This document shows, one piece after another, positions 8,273 through 17,616 of a stretch of 64,000 bases of DNA (position 1 is its first letter; each line of letters opens with the position of its first letter). Position numbers and translations under genes: made by a program. The notes beneath the pieces are model-generated. The model was not told the DNA's origin, made no database searches, and worked only from the letters and a program-made list of their open reading frames with translations. Location of the stretch: contig NZ_VISR01000002.1 of NCBI RefSeq assembly GCF_007827595.1, positions 124,001 through 188,000 of the forward strand. Reading direction: 5' to 3'. The DNA comes from Streptomyces sp. BK340. Lineage in GTDB: Bacteria > Actinomycetota > Actinomycetes > Streptomycetales > Streptomycetaceae.

Positions 8273-9907
8273 CTACTTGACGTTGACCGCCTTCCAGGCA
8301 GCCGCCACCGCGTTGTACTCCGCGCTGCCCGAGCCGTACAGGGCCGCCGCGGCCTGCAGGGTGCCGGTGCGGGCGCCCGCGTAGTTGGTCGTCGACGTGA
8401 AGTACGTGGTCAGGGCCTTGTACCAGATCTGGTCGGCCTTGGCCCGGCCGATGCCGGTGACCGTGGAACCGTCGTAGGTCGGGGAGTTGTAGGAGACCCC
8501 GTTGATCGTCTTCGCGCCGCTGCCCTCGCTCAGCAGGTAGAAGAAGTGGTTGGCGACGCCCGACGAGTAGTGCACGTCGAGGCGGCCCACCGTCTTCGAC
8601 CAGTAGTCGGCGGAGCCGCCGTCCTTGCTGGGCTTGTCCATGTAGCGCAGCGGGGTGCCGTCGCCGTTGATGTCGATCTTCTCGCCGATGAGGTAGTCAC
8701 CGGGGTCGGAGGAGTTGTTCGCGAAGAACTCCACCGAGGTGCCGAAGATGTCCGAGGTGGCCTCGTTCAGACCGCCGGACTCACGGCTGTAGTTGAGCTT
8801 CGCCGTGGCCGCGGTCAGGCCGTGGCTCATCTCGTGGCCGGCCACGTCGAGCGAGGTGAGCGGGTCGGCGTTGCCCGCGCCGTCGCCGTACGTCATGCAG
8901 AAGCAGCTGTCGTCCCAGAAGGCGTTGACGTAGGCGTTGCCGTAGTGGACACGGGAGTAGGCGGCCTTGCCGTCGCCCGCGATGCCGTTGCGGTTGAACG
9001 CGGACTTGTAGAAGTCCCAGGTGACGGCGGCGCCGTAGGCGGCGTCGACGGCGGCGGTCTGGCGGTTGGTCACACTGCCGTCGCCCCAGACGTCGTCGGC
9101 GTCGTGGAAGAGGGCACCGGTGCCGGACGTGCCGCCGTTCAGGTCGTACGTCTTGTGGCCGCCACGGCCGCCGTCGATCAGGTCGTAGCCGCCGGAGCCG
9201 GAGGCCGTGGTGCCGATCGTGACCGTGCCGCTGTACCGGCTGGTGCCCGTGCCGGTGTCGATGCCCTCGTAGGAGTAGAGCTTCTTGCCGCTCTGCGCGT
9301 CGGTGATGACGTGCAGCTCGCTCGGGGTGCCGTCGTGCTGGAGGCCCTTGACGACGGACTCGTAGGCGAGGACCGGCTTGGCGCCGGCGGCCCAGACGAC
9401 CTTGCGGGAGGTCGAGGCGGCGGCCTTGGCGGTGCCGGCGGCCTTGAGGGCGGTCTTCCTCGCGTCAGCGGGGGAGACGGCCGCGGTGGTGGTCGGCACG
9501 GATATCCGGGCCTTGACCGCCTTGCTGACGCCCTTGAACGAACCGTTCTTCGCCACGTGGGTGACCAGGTCGCCGCCGAGGACGGGGAGCCCGGCGTACG
9601 TCCGCTCGTAACGGGTGTGGACGGTACCATCCGCGTCCTTCACCACGTCCCGGACGACCAGCTTCTCCTTGGCGCCGAGGCCGAGTTCGCGGGCCGCCGC
9701 ACCGGCGTGGTGCTGGGCCGACTCGATGGCGGCGGCCCGGGCCGTGACGCCGAGCGGGAGGGCGGTGGCACCGGGGGTGTGCGTGGGGGCGGCGGTGGCG
9801 GCGCCGTTCTGCAGGGCGAGGACGACCATCGCGGCCGAGCCGACCAGGGCTGCGGCGCGCACGGCGGTCTTGCGGGAGGTGCGGGGAGCGTGGGGCTGCT
9901 GTCTCAC
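8273..9907 (-). CDS. M4-family (thermolysin-like) extracellular metallopeptidase
   Basis: 544 residues from a GTG at 9907, preceded by AAGGAG at good spacing; the longer frame from 10033 lacks a ribosome site. Order: basic signal peptide (RKTAVRAAALVGSAAMVVLA), FTP/PepSY-like propeptide to about residue 200, then the catalytic domain with HEMSHG and the third zinc ligand in GGLNEATSD. The C-terminal catalytic His lies in the region DVHYSSGVANHFFYLLS. It would be secreted as a self-processed zymogen and degrade proteins outside the cell. Confidence 0.92.
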   Translation of the reverse strand: MRQQPHAPRTSRKTAVRAAALVGSAAMVVLALQNGAATAAPTHTPGATALPLGVTARAAAIESAQHHAGAAARELGLGAKEKLVVRDVVKDADGTVHTRYERTYAGLPVLGGDLVTHVAKNGSFKGVSKAVKARISVPTTTAAVSPADARKTALKAAGTAKAAASTSRKVVWAAGAKPVLAYESVVKGLQHDGTPSELHVITDAQSGKKLYSYEGIDTGTGTSRYSGTVTIGTTASGSGGYDLIDGGRGGHKTYDLNGGTSGTGALFHDADDVWGDGSVTNRQTAAVDAAYGAAVTWDFYKSAFNRNGIAGDGKAAYSRVHYGNAYVNAFWDDSCFCMTYGDGAGNADPLTSLDVAGHEMSHGLTAATAKLNYSRESGGLNEATSDIFGTSVEFFANNSSDPGDYLIGEKIDINGDGTPLRYMDKPSKDGGSADYWSKTVGRLDVHYSSGVANHFFYLLSEGSGAKTINGVSYNSPTYDGSTVTGIGRAKADQIWYKALTTYFTSTTNYAGARTGTLQAAAALYGSGSAEYNAVAAAWKAVNVK

Positions 9908-10138
9908 TCGATCTCCTTCAGGCGCTGGTCTCCGTGGGGTTGGAGACGCAGGCAGGACACAGGGGATGCACAGAGTTGCGGCGGCGGGGAGAGAGTGACA
10001 CCGAGAACGGCTTGTTTGACAGAGTGCCGACAAGATTTTACGTGTTCGTATCCGAAAGCCGTGCCTCGGAATCCGCTATCCGAACGCACCGCACGCGGCC
10101 AACTACCCTTTGATCAAGCGGACTTGACCCGCCGAGTG

Positions 10139-11095
10139 TCACGCCCCGCCCGTTCGGCCTTCCCACTCGTCCAGCAGTCGCGCGAGGTCCGGCGGCCACA
10201 CCGGCTCCGCCTCCTCGGCCAGCTCCTGCCGGCTCCACCAGCGCCAGTCGAGGATGCCGTCGGCTGCGTGGGCTGCGGCGAGGCCGGGTCCGGCCGGTTC
10301 GCGGCGGGGGCCGTGGGTGACGTAGATGTGCTCGTGCTGGCGGACGGCGATCCCCACGCGGGTGAAGTCGTGCTCCCAGGTGCACAGGAGAGGGCCGGGC
10401 TTCAGGTCGGTCCAGCCGGTCTCCTCGGCCAGCTCCCGCAGGGCGCCCTCGGCCGGGCCCTCGCCCGGCTCCAGGCCGCCGCCGGGCAGGGCCCAGTGGA
10501 CGCCGGTCTCGACGTTGTCGTAACGGAAGAGGAGCACCGCCCCCTCGGGGTCCACGACGGCGACGCGGGCCGCCCGCCGGGGTGTCCGCAGGACCTTGCG
10601 CAGCACGGCGCAGGGGCGGCCGTGGGCGCGGTCGGGGCGGTGGTCGACGACCTCGTAGCCGAGGGCGGTCCAGAAGGCCAGCCCCTTGGGGTTGTCGTCC
10701 AGGACGGCGAGCCGGACGGCCCGGCGCCCGGCGGTGCGGAAACGCTCCTCGACCAGCGTGGCGACCTGTCGGCCGTACCCCTTGCCCTGCTCGGCCGCGT
10801 CCACCATCAGCAGCCCGATCCACGGGTCCGGGTCGGCCGGGTCGGGGTGCCGCGCGAGCGTGATCACGATCCCGACCACCCGGCCCCGGCTGCGGGCGAG
10901 CAGCACCTCGGCGTCCGGATGCGCCAACTCGTCGGCCAGCGCGGCCGCCACCTGCTCGGGCCGTACGTCGTCAGGGTCGGGGAAGTCACCGCTGAGCGCG
11001 TGGAACTCGCGGTTGGAGGCGTACAGGGCCGTGAGCTCGGTGAGCAGCTCGGCGGGGAGGGAGCCGTCGGTCGTCGAGAGCTGTTCGAGGAGCAT
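10139..11095 (-). CDS. GNAT acetyltransferase fused to a Nudix hydrolase
   Basis: 318 residues. Residues 1 to about 160 form a GNAT domain with the acetyl-CoA loop (LMVDAAEQGKGYGRQVATLV). Residues 170-300 form a Nudix fold with a complete box, GGGLEPGEGPAEGALRELAE followed by ETGW. The fusion suggests acylation and nucleotide or CoA-derivative hydrolysis acting on related substrates, but the substrate is unknown. It stands alone, with 231 bp of gene-free DNA between it and the peptidase. Confidence 0.88.
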   Translation of the reverse strand: MLLEQLSTTDGSLPAELLTELTALYASNREFHALSGDFPDPDDVRPEQVAAALADELAHPDAEVLLARSRGRVVGIVITLARHPDPADPDPWIGLLMVDAAEQGKGYGRQVATLVEERFRTAGRRAVRLAVLDDNPKGLAFWTALGYEVVDHRPDRAHGRPCAVLRKVLRTPRRAARVAVVDPEGAVLLFRYDNVETGVHWALPGGGLEPGEGPAEGALRELAEETGWTDLKPGPLLCTWEHDFTRVGIAVRQHEHIYVTHGPRREPAGPGLAAAHAADGILDWRWWSRQELAEEAEPVWPPDLARLLDEWEGRTGGA

Positions 11096-11194
11096 GACGG
11101 GACCCTATCCACCGACCGGCTCTCTTTCCGGGGTCACCGGGCTACTGGATAGATTTCCGCCGAAGCCACACCATGTCCGGGGAGACGGAAGACG

Positions 11195-11623
11195 ATGACG
11201 ACCCAGCCACCGCCGTACGGCAACCAGCCCCCCTACGGCGGGCAGCCGCCGTCACCGCTCCCGCCGGCCACCGCCCAGCCGGGCTTCGGCCCCCCGCCGC
11301 CCCAGTACGCCTACCCCCCGACGCCCCCACCGCAGGCCGGCGGGCCGGAGTTCATGGCGGTCGACCGCCACAACTCGATCGTGGTCGACACCCAGGGGGT
11401 GGCCTTCGAGGACCACGGGATGTCCGTCGAGTTCCCCTGGCAGGACATCCGCAGCGTCCACTACAAGGCGAATCCGTCCGGCAAGGCCCTGATGGTGGCG
11501 GTGGTCCTCCCCGACGGCCGGTTCTACGAGTGCGTCGTCGAGGCGAAGCCGAGGGCGCGGCTGGGCGAGTGGTTCGCCCAGCTGTCCGCCGTGCTCGGGT
11601 ATTACCGGCCGGCGAGCCGGTAG
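11195..11623 (+). CDS. Proline-rich conserved hypothetical protein
   Basis: 142 residues. The first 45 are Pro/Gln/Gly/Tyr-rich and disordered (YGNQPPYGGQPPSPLPP). The rest is a compact domain, FMAVDRHNSIVVDTQGVAF onward, resembling a PH-like or SHOCT-adjacent fold found in many Streptomyces proteins. No transmembrane helix. ATG 11195 sits after GGAGACGGAAG. Function unknown. Confidence 0.65.
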   Translation: MTTQPPPYGNQPPYGGQPPSPLPPATAQPGFGPPPPQYAYPPTPPPQAGGPEFMAVDRHNSIVVDTQGVAFEDHGMSVEFPWQDIRSVHYKANPSGKALMVAVVLPDGRFYECVVEAKPRARLGEWFAQLSAVLGYYRPASR

Positions 11624-11648
11624 GGCTGCTGCAGGGCCCCGAATACCG

Positions 11649-11674
11649 GGACCCCCGGCCGAAGCCGGGGGTCC
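11649..11674. terminator. Bidirectional terminator hairpin
   Basis: Perfect 11-bp stem GGACCCCCGGC / GCCGGGGGTCC with a CGAA tetraloop, lying between convergent genes. Confidence 0.85.
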
Positions 11675-11693
11675 TCGCGCGGCGCGGTGTCCG

Positions 11694-12269
11694 TCAGACG
11701 TTCACGCCGAAGTCCTGGGCGATGCCCACCAGGCCCGAGGCGTAGCCCTGGCCCACCGCGCGGAACTTCCACTCCGCGCCGTTGCGGTACAGCTCGCCGA
11801 AGACCATGGCCGTCTCGGTGGCGGCGTCCTCGGAGAGGTCGTAGCGGGCGATCTCGGCGCCGCCGGCCTGGTTGACGATGCGGATGTAGGCGTTGCGGAC
11901 CTGGCCGAAGTTCTGGCCGCGGTTCTCGGCGTCGTAGATGGAGACCGGGAAGACGATCTTGTCGATGTCGGCCGGGAGGGCCGCGAGGTTGACGTTGATC
12001 GCCTCGTCGTCGCCCGCGCCCTCGCCGGTGCGGTTGTCGCCCGTGTGGACGATGGAGTTGTCCGGGGTCTGCTTGTTGTTGAAGAACACGAAGTGGGCGT
12101 CGGAGTAGACCTTGCCCTGCGTGTTCACCGCGATGGCGGAGGCGTCGAGGTCGAAGTCCGTGCCGGTGGTGGTGCGGACGTCCCAGCCGAGGCCCACGGT
12201 GACGGCGGTCAGGCCCGGAGCCTCCTTGGTGAGCGAGACGTTGCCACCCTTGGACAGGCTTACAGCCAT
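11694..12269 (-). CDS. terD: TerD-family calcium-binding stress protein
   Basis: 191 residues, starting [19 protein letters not shown] and continuing with [20 protein letters not shown]. The Asp-rich loops ([21 protein letters not shown]) form the Ca2+ sites of TerD/CABP proteins. The family is tied to tellurite and envelope stress and to Ca-dependent differentiation in Streptomyces. It is full length. An AAGGGAAGGGACTCCC stretch lies just before the start. It is cytoplasmic, with no signal. Confidence 0.92.
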   Translation of the reverse strand: MAVSLSKGGNVSLTKEAPGLTAVTVGLGWDVRTTTGTDFDLDASAIAVNTQGKVYSDAHFVFFNNKQTPDNSIVHTGDNRTGEGAGDDEAINVNLAALPADIDKIVFPVSIYDAENRGQNFGQVRNAYIRIVNQAGGAEIARYDLSEDAATETAMVFGELYRNGAEWKFRAVGQGYASGLVGIAQDFGVNV

Positions 12270-12429
12270 GATTGGGAGTCCCTTCCCTTTTAGGTTTCTG
12301 TGCCGACGAAGCTACCGTCACCGGGGAGAACGTCGAGGGGGGTCCCGATGGTTCCGGATCCCTTTACCATTTTTACCCGCGACGAAAACCGGATGACGCG
12401 AGGCGGGCTGGAACGGGAACATGGGATGC

Positions 12430-12858
12430 ATGTCCGGGCCTTACTTCATCCGTGGCTCGGTCTCGCTTCCCGAGGCCGAGCTGACGTGGCGTTTCTCCAG
12501 ATCCTCCGGGCCCGGCGGGCAGCATGTGAACACCAGCGACTCGCAGGTGGAGCTGCGCTTCGACCTCGCGGGCACCGAGGCGCTCCCCGAGGTGTGGAAG
12601 GAGCGGGCGCTGCAGCGGCTGGCCGGGCGGCTGGTCGACGGGGTCGTGGTCGTACGGTCCTCCGAGCACCGCTCCCAGTGGCGCAACCGCGAGACCGCCG
12701 CCGTGCGCCTGGCCGCCCTCCTCGCCGAGGCGACGGCCCCACCGCCCAAGCCGCGCCGGCCGACCCGGATCCCGCGTGGGATCAACGAGCGGCGGCTGCG
12801 GGAGAAGAAGCAGCGCTCGGACACCAAGCGGGGCAGGTCCGGCCGCGACTGGTCGTAG
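12430..12858 (+). CDS. arfB: ArfB/YaeJ-type alternative ribosome-rescue hydrolase
   Basis: 142 residues (MSGPYFIRGSVSLPEAELTW...). It carries the class-I release-factor signature SSGPGGQHVNTSDSQVEL with the catalytic GGQ. A Lys/Arg-rich C-terminal tail (RRLREKKQRSDTKRGRSGRD) enters the mRNA channel of stalled ribosomes. It releases peptide from ribosomes stalled without a stop codon. An ATG three codons upstream (12421) is an alternative start; neither has a strong ribosome site. Confidence 0.92.
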   Translation: MSGPYFIRGSVSLPEAELTWRFSRSSGPGGQHVNTSDSQVELRFDLAGTEALPEVWKERALQRLAGRLVDGVVVVRSSEHRSQWRNRETAAVRLAALLAEATAPPPKPRRPTRIPRGINERRLREKKQRSDTKRGRSGRDWS

Positions 12859-12962
12859 CCCCTCCGGATTCCCCCGGGGATATCCCCCTTCCGGACGAGC
12901 AGTCATCCGGGCCTATTGATACGGGTGTTCACGACACGGCCACGGAATTCCACGGCGCCCGA

Positions 12963-13535
12963 TTACCCCAACTGCCGGTAACGGCCCTGGAAATACAGCA
13001 GTGGTCCGCCCTCGGTGCTCGGTACCCGGGCGGTCAGCACCCGGCCGATCACGAGGGTGTGGTCCCCGGCCGTCACCCGCTGCTCGGTGCGGCACTCCAG
13101 GGTGGCCAGCGCGCCGCCCACCAGCGGGGCGCCGGAGGTCTCCCCGCGGACGTGGGGGAGGTCCTCGAAGAGCAGACGGTCGCTGATCCGGCCCTTCATG
13201 GCGAAGCGGCCGGCGACGTGGCGCTGGCTCTCGGCGAGGACCGAGACCGCCCACAGCGGCTGCTCGTCGAGCAGGTCGTCCATGCGGGCGCCCGTGCGCA
13301 GGCTGACCAGCACCAGCGGCGGGTCCAGCGAGACGGACATGAAGGCCGTGGCGGTCATGCCGACGTCCTCGCCGCCCGGCGCGGTCGGGTCGTCCGGGTC
13401 CAGCGGCGGCTCCTGCGCGGTCACCAGGACCACGCCCGCGGCCAGCCGGGACATCGCGGCCCGGAACTCGTCGTTGCTCACCCCCTCAGCATGCCCGGAC
13501 GGGGGTGCGACGGTGGGTGAGGGAGTGTTCAGCAC
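12963..13535 (-). CDS. Flavin reductase-like FMN-binding split-barrel protein
   Basis: About 190 residues with the flavin-reductase-like domain: FRAAMSRLAAGVVLVTAQEP, MTATAFMSVSLDPPLVLVSL, and a C-terminal barrel strand ending GPLLYFQGRYRQLG. Such proteins reduce FMN or FAD for two-component monooxygenases. The start is uncertain: GTG 13535 is given; GTG 13481 (VSNDEFRAAM) and ATG 13565 are alternatives. No monooxygenase partner is adjacent. Confidence 0.8.
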   Translation of the reverse strand: MLNTPSPTVAPPSGHAEGVSNDEFRAAMSRLAAGVVLVTAQEPPLDPDDPTAPGGEDVGMTATAFMSVSLDPPLVLVSLRTGARMDDLLDEQPLWAVSVLAESQRHVAGRFAMKGRISDRLLFEDLPHVRGETSGAPLVGGALATLECRTEQRVTAGDHTLVIGRVLTARVPSTEGGPLLYFQGRYRQLG

Positions 13536-13565
13536 GCCGCAGACGCTAATCTCCGTTCCGGGCAC

Positions 13566-13882
13566 GCCGCATCGGGCCCTGGACCGAACCGGGTCCTAGG
13601 ACCCGGGGACGATGAGCGGCCGGCGATGTGTGCATGATGTGAACGCACTCGCAAAGCCCGCGTTCAGTAATCGCACAGGGAAAACGCAGAAACTCCACCC
13701 AATTGTTCATGTTCTTCTGTGACTTGAGTCACAAGGGGCGGGAATTGTTGACCCTGTGTACCGAGTGGGCAGCGCGCTGTGATTCAGTGGCGGGAAGCTA
13801 GGAGCACGACAAGAACCACCGGGGTAAGGAAGCGCCGAAGACAACCCTTGATTCGCTGCGAGGTCTCGGGGGGAGGGCGAGC
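13566..13882. other. Intergenic control region upstream of the diguanylate cyclase
   Basis: 317 bases between divergent genes. It holds the palindrome at 13718-13733 and AT-richer patches near 13660-13750; no ORF with Streptomyces codon bias is seen. Confidence 0.6.
13718..13733. promoter_or_regulatory. BldD- or Crp-like palindromic operator
   Basis: TGTGACTTGAGTCACA is a perfect TGTGA-N6-TCACA palindrome apart from its spacer. It fits both the Crp consensus and the GTGA-N6-TCAC form of the BldD box. It lies 150 bp before cdgB. In S. coelicolor cdgB is a known BldD target, so BldD is the preferred reading. Confidence 0.6.
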
Positions 13883-15538
13883 ATGGAGACCGAGTCGGAG
13901 CCGTATGTCCGTCTTGCGTCCCTGCGACAGCTGCACCAGGTCATGGCCGACATGAACACGGCACGCAGCCTGGCGGACACACTGCAGACCGTCGCCGACG
14001 GCGCGGTGAACGCCCTCGGGTACGAGATGGCGTGCGTCAACCTCGTGCGCCAGGACGGTGACCTCGTCGTCGCCGCCTTCTCCGGCAACCCCGCCGCCGA
14101 GGCCCTGATCACCGGCCGGGTCGGCTCCCGCGACTCCTGGCTGCGCCGGCTGAACATGGGCGAGCAGTGGGGCGACCTGATCTTCATACCGCACACCGAG
14201 GGCTGGGTGCTGGACGACGACGACGTCCCGCAGTGGTACACCGACGGGCCCGCGCCCCGCTTCGAGGACGAGTGGCACCCCTCCGACCGGCTCTTCGCAC
14301 CGATGTACACGCCCGGCGCGCCGGGCGGCTCCTCCGGTGAGCTGCTGGGCGTCATATCCGTCGACCGGCCGCGCAACGGCCGTCACCCCGGCGCCTGGGG
14401 CCGCGAGGCTCTCCAGATGTACGCCTTCCAGGCCGCCATCGCGATCAGCAACGCGCGTCTACGTGCCAATATGCAGCGCGCCCTGGTCCGCCTCGAGCGG
14501 GAGCAGCAGGCGCTGCGAGCCAGCGAGGAGAGCTTCAGGCAGGCCTTCGAGTACGCCCCCTCCGGCATGGCGATCGCCGAGATGGGCGGCGACCAGCACG
14601 GCCGGATCCTGCGCACCAACGACGCCCTGTGCCGCCTGCTGGGCCGCCCCGCCTCCGCGATGCGCCGCTACTCCTTCTCCGACCTCGTCCACCCCGAGGA
14701 CATCGGGACCCTGCTCAGGACCTCCGCCGAGGGCGGCCGCGCGGAACTGCGCCTCGGCCGCCGCGACGGCTCGTACGTATGGGTGTCGCTGCGCAACTCG
14801 GTCGTCGCGGACGCCGCCGACGGCCCCCGCTTCCTGCTCACCCACGTCGAGGACATCGAGGAGCGCAAGCGCCGCGAGCTGCAGCTCGCCCACCGCGCCT
14901 CCCACGACTCCCTCACCGGCCTGCCGAACTCCGCCGAGCTGCGCTCCCGGCTGTCGGCACGCCTGTGTCAGCGCCCGGCCCACGCCGGCGCCCTGGAGTC
15001 CCTCGACGCGGCCTACGGCCACCCCGCCTTCGACACCCCCGTCGGCCACGGCTTCGACTTCGTGCCGGGCGCGGAGTCGTACGACGGCTTCGACCACCAC
15101 GTCCACACCATCGCCCCCGAGGACGGCCGCGACGACGGCACCAAGGGCCTCGCGGTCCTCTTCTGCGACCTGGACGGCTTCAAGTCGATCAACGACCGCT
15201 TCGGGCACAACGCGGGCGACGCGGTCCTGATCGAGGTCGCCCGCAGGCTCTCCCGAGGCGTCCGCGACGGCGACACCGTGGCACGCCTCGGCGGCGACGA
15301 GTTCGTGATCCTCGCCGACGGCCTCGGCAAGGCCGACGCCCAGGACCTCGCCGTACGCCTGCGAAACGAGATCATCCAGCCCATCCGCGCCGAGGGACGA
15401 GCCGTCCGGGTGGGCGCCAGTTTCGGCATCGGATGGGCACACTGCGGCATGACTGCGGACGAAGTGTTGAAGTCAGCCGACGAGCGGATGTACGTAGAGA
15501 AACGATCTCGTCCCAAACAGCACCGACGCGCCGGATGA
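13883..15538 (+). CDS. cdgB: CdgB-type diguanylate cyclase (GAF-PAS-GGDEF)
   Basis: 551 residues. A GAF-like sensor spans about 10-190, a PAS/PAC domain 215-330 (ESFRQAFEYAPSGMAIAEM; ILRTNDALCRLLGRPAS), and the GGDEF domain runs from about 335 to the end. The active-site motif is intact (RLGGDEFVIL). RDGD lies five residues before it, which is the RxxD inhibitory site for product feedback. It makes c-di-GMP, the ligand that lets BldD repress development. There are no membrane helices. A spacer of about 60 residues splits the start of the GGDEF domain (between NSAELRSRLSARL and KGLAVLFCDLDGF). Confidence 0.93.
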   Translation: METESEPYVRLASLRQLHQVMADMNTARSLADTLQTVADGAVNALGYEMACVNLVRQDGDLVVAAFSGNPAAEALITGRVGSRDSWLRRLNMGEQWGDLIFIPHTEGWVLDDDDVPQWYTDGPAPRFEDEWHPSDRLFAPMYTPGAPGGSSGELLGVISVDRPRNGRHPGAWGREALQMYAFQAAIAISNARLRANMQRALVRLEREQQALRASEESFRQAFEYAPSGMAIAEMGGDQHGRILRTNDALCRLLGRPASAMRRYSFSDLVHPEDIGTLLRTSAEGGRAELRLGRRDGSYVWVSLRNSVVADAADGPRFLLTHVEDIEERKRRELQLAHRASHDSLTGLPNSAELRSRLSARLCQRPAHAGALESLDAAYGHPAFDTPVGHGFDFVPGAESYDGFDHHVHTIAPEDGRDDGTKGLAVLFCDLDGFKSINDRFGHNAGDAVLIEVARRLSRGVRDGDTVARLGGDEFVILADGLGKADAQDLAVRLRNEIIQPIRAEGRAVRVGASFGIGWAHCGMTADEVLKSADERMYVEKRSRPKQHRRAG

Positions 15539-15655
15539 TCCGCAGGTCAGTGAGTTGATGCGGTCCGAGTCACCCGTTTGGGCCAGCCAGAGCGGGTAGG
15601 CTCGCCATTCCAGACCTGTACCGCATCCACCCGCACCTGCTGAGGAGACCAAGGG

Positions 15656-16573
15656 ATGACGCCCGGCGAAAACGGCCCGAGCACGCCCGAGGACGACGAC
15701 CCGTTCGGCTATCTGTACGCCGACGGCCAGGCCAGAGGAGCCCAGCCGCCGTCCGGCGGGTACGGCTACCCGAACTCGGTCAGCAGAGTGCGTTCGGTCG
15801 GCGAGCGCACGTACGGCGGACAGCAGCCGCAGCCCGGTGTCCCGCAGCAGCAGGGCACCTACGGCCAGCCGAACGCCCACTACCAGGCCCCGGAGACGCT
15901 CCCCGGCGGTGCCCCGACGAGCCGCATGTCCGCGCCGGCCCCGGCCCGCAGCGGCCCGAACACCAAGGGCCTGCTGATCGGCGCGATCGCGGTGGTCGCC
16001 GCGGTCGTCATCGGCATCAGCATCGCGATGCTCAACGACAACTCGGACGACAACAAGTCCAGCAGCCAGGTGGGCACCGCCCCGACCCAGTCCCAGACCG
16101 GCAAGCCGAGCCCGTCGAGCAGCAACACGGCGGCCCCGGGCGAGCTGCCCAAGTCGGACGCGAACGCCCTCCAGCTGGCCGGCGGGGCGACCAAACTGTC
16201 GGACGTCAAGGGCGCGCAGGCGGCGGGCGGCACCTATGTGGGAGGGCTGAACACGGTCGGGTCCTCGGCGACCTGGACGTTCAACAACATCCCCGAGCAG
16301 GGCACCTACACGATCTTCGCGCGGTTCAGCAACGCCGGTGAGGATCAGAAGATGACCCTCACCGTCAACGGCAAGCCCTTCGGCAACAAGCTCAACCTGG
16401 GTAACTTCACCCACAAGTCCGACCCGGCGGAGGCCTGGACGGAGACCTACGCCTGGCCGACGCTGAACAAGGGCCCGAACACCATCTCGATCTCCTGCCA
16501 GCCCGGCGACACGTGCGATGTGCTGCTGGACCAGGTCTGGCTGAAGAAGGGCCAGGTCAAGCGGGACAGCTAG
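15656..16573 (+). CDS. Membrane-anchored protein with a C-terminal CBM6/35-like carbohydrate-binding domain
   Basis: 305 residues. Residues 1-100 are disordered, with Gly/Pro/Gln repeats. One membrane helix follows at about 103-122 (LLIGAIAVVAAVVIGISIAM), then a Ser/Thr/Pro linker. Residues 165-300 form a beta-sandwich similar to CBM35 domains (QLAGGATKLSDVKGAQAAGG; TFNNIPEQGTYTIFARFSNA; CDVLLDQVWLKKG). Topology: cytoplasmic N-terminus, extracellular sugar-binding domain. Its stop codon overlaps that of the converging kinase gene in a shared CTAG. Confidence 0.75.
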   Translation: MTPGENGPSTPEDDDPFGYLYADGQARGAQPPSGGYGYPNSVSRVRSVGERTYGGQQPQPGVPQQQGTYGQPNAHYQAPETLPGGAPTSRMSAPAPARSGPNTKGLLIGAIAVVAAVVIGISIAMLNDNSDDNKSSSQVGTAPTQSQTGKPSPSSSNTAAPGELPKSDANALQLAGGATKLSDVKGAQAAGGTYVGGLNTVGSSATWTFNNIPEQGTYTIFARFSNAGEDQKMTLTVNGKPFGNKLNLGNFTHKSDPAEAWTETYAWPTLNKGPNTISISCQPGDTCDVLLDQVWLKKGQVKRDS

Positions 16574-17499
16574 GCCGCGCTGACCTCGCAGGTCACCGCC
16601 ACCCGCCCCCGCAGCTCCTCGTACGCCGCCCGGTCGAACTCGCCCGCCGCAGGCGCCCGTACGGTTGCCGCCGACAGTGCGACCGCGCGGGCCAGCCGCT
16701 CCGGCCAGGGGAGCCGTTCCACGAGTCCCGACAGCAGGCCCGCGACCGCCGAGTCGCCCGCGCCGGTCGGGTTGCCGTGGATGTGGGCCGGAGGCGCGGC
16801 GCGCCAGCGGCCCTCGGGGGTTGCCGCGAGCAGGCCTTCCGGGCCGAGGGAGGCGACCACCGCGTGGGCGCCGCGGCGGCGGGCGTCCTGGGTGGCGCGC
16901 AACGGCTCGTGGGAGCCGGTGAGTTCGGCGAGTTCCTCGGTGTTGGGCTTGATGATGTCCGGGCGGGCCGCGACCCCACGGCGCAGGGGCTCGCCGCTGG
17001 TGTCCAGGAGCACGGGGACGCCGGCCGCACGGGCGGCGCGGACCAGGCCCGCGTACGCGCCCACCGGTACCCCCGGCGGCAGGCTGCCGGAGAGGGCCAC
17101 CGCGGAGGCGGGGGCCAGCAACTCCTCGTAGCGGTCCAGGAAGACGCCCCACTCGGTGGGGGATATCTGCGGGCCCGGCTCGTTCAACTGGGTCGTGTCG
17201 CCGGACAGTTCGTCGACCACGGCGATCGTGCGGCGGGTCGCCCCGGCGACTCGGACGAAGGCGTCCGTCACGCCGGCCGTGGCCGCCAGGTGATCGCGCA
17301 GCACCTGGCCGGTGGCGCCGCCCGCGAAGCCGGTGGCCGTCACCTCGTGTCCGAGGGCCGCCAGCACCCGCGCCACGTTCACGCCCTTGCCGCCCGGCCG
17401 TTCGATGACGTCCGAGACGCGGTGCGAGGTGTGCGGCCGCAGGGACCGTACGCGATAGGTGATGTCGAGAGCGGTGTTCAGTGTGACCGTGAGGATCAC
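16570..17499 (-). CDS. PfkB-family sugar-phosphate kinase (1-phosphofructokinase/tagatose-6-phosphate kinase type)
   Basis: 309 residues. PfkB signature 1 is seen as RPGGKGVNVARVLAALGHEV near residue 35. Signature 2, with the catalytic Asp, is HGNPTGAGDSAVAGLLSGL. Its position beside nagA and nagK on the same strand suggests a part in amino-sugar or hexose-phosphate use, but it is separated from nagA by 117 bp. It ends in a 4-bp overlap with the converging carbohydrate-binding gene. Confidence 0.85.
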   Translation of the reverse strand: MILTVTLNTALDITYRVRSLRPHTSHRVSDVIERPGGKGVNVARVLAALGHEVTATGFAGGATGQVLRDHLAATAGVTDAFVRVAGATRRTIAVVDELSGDTTQLNEPGPQISPTEWGVFLDRYEELLAPASAVALSGSLPPGVPVGAYAGLVRAARAAGVPVLLDTSGEPLRRGVAARPDIIKPNTEELAELTGSHEPLRATQDARRRGAHAVVASLGPEGLLAATPEGRWRAAPPAHIHGNPTGAGDSAVAGLLSGLVERLPWPERLARAVALSAATVRAPAAGEFDRAAYEELRGRVAVTCEVSAA

Positions 17500-17616
17500 C
17501 CGGGCCGACCTCCCTCGAAGTCCTGTGCCATCGGTTCCGGGGACCTGATCATGCCAAACAGACGGCGGCCGGCCCAGTGCGAGGATCGGCCGCCGTCCGG
17601 CGAAGAGAGGGACGGA

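Noticed and set aside
8261..11152. Plus-strand frame of over 960 codons
   Set aside because: It is the antisense of the M4 peptidase and GNAT-Nudix genes, a common artefact in high-GC DNA.
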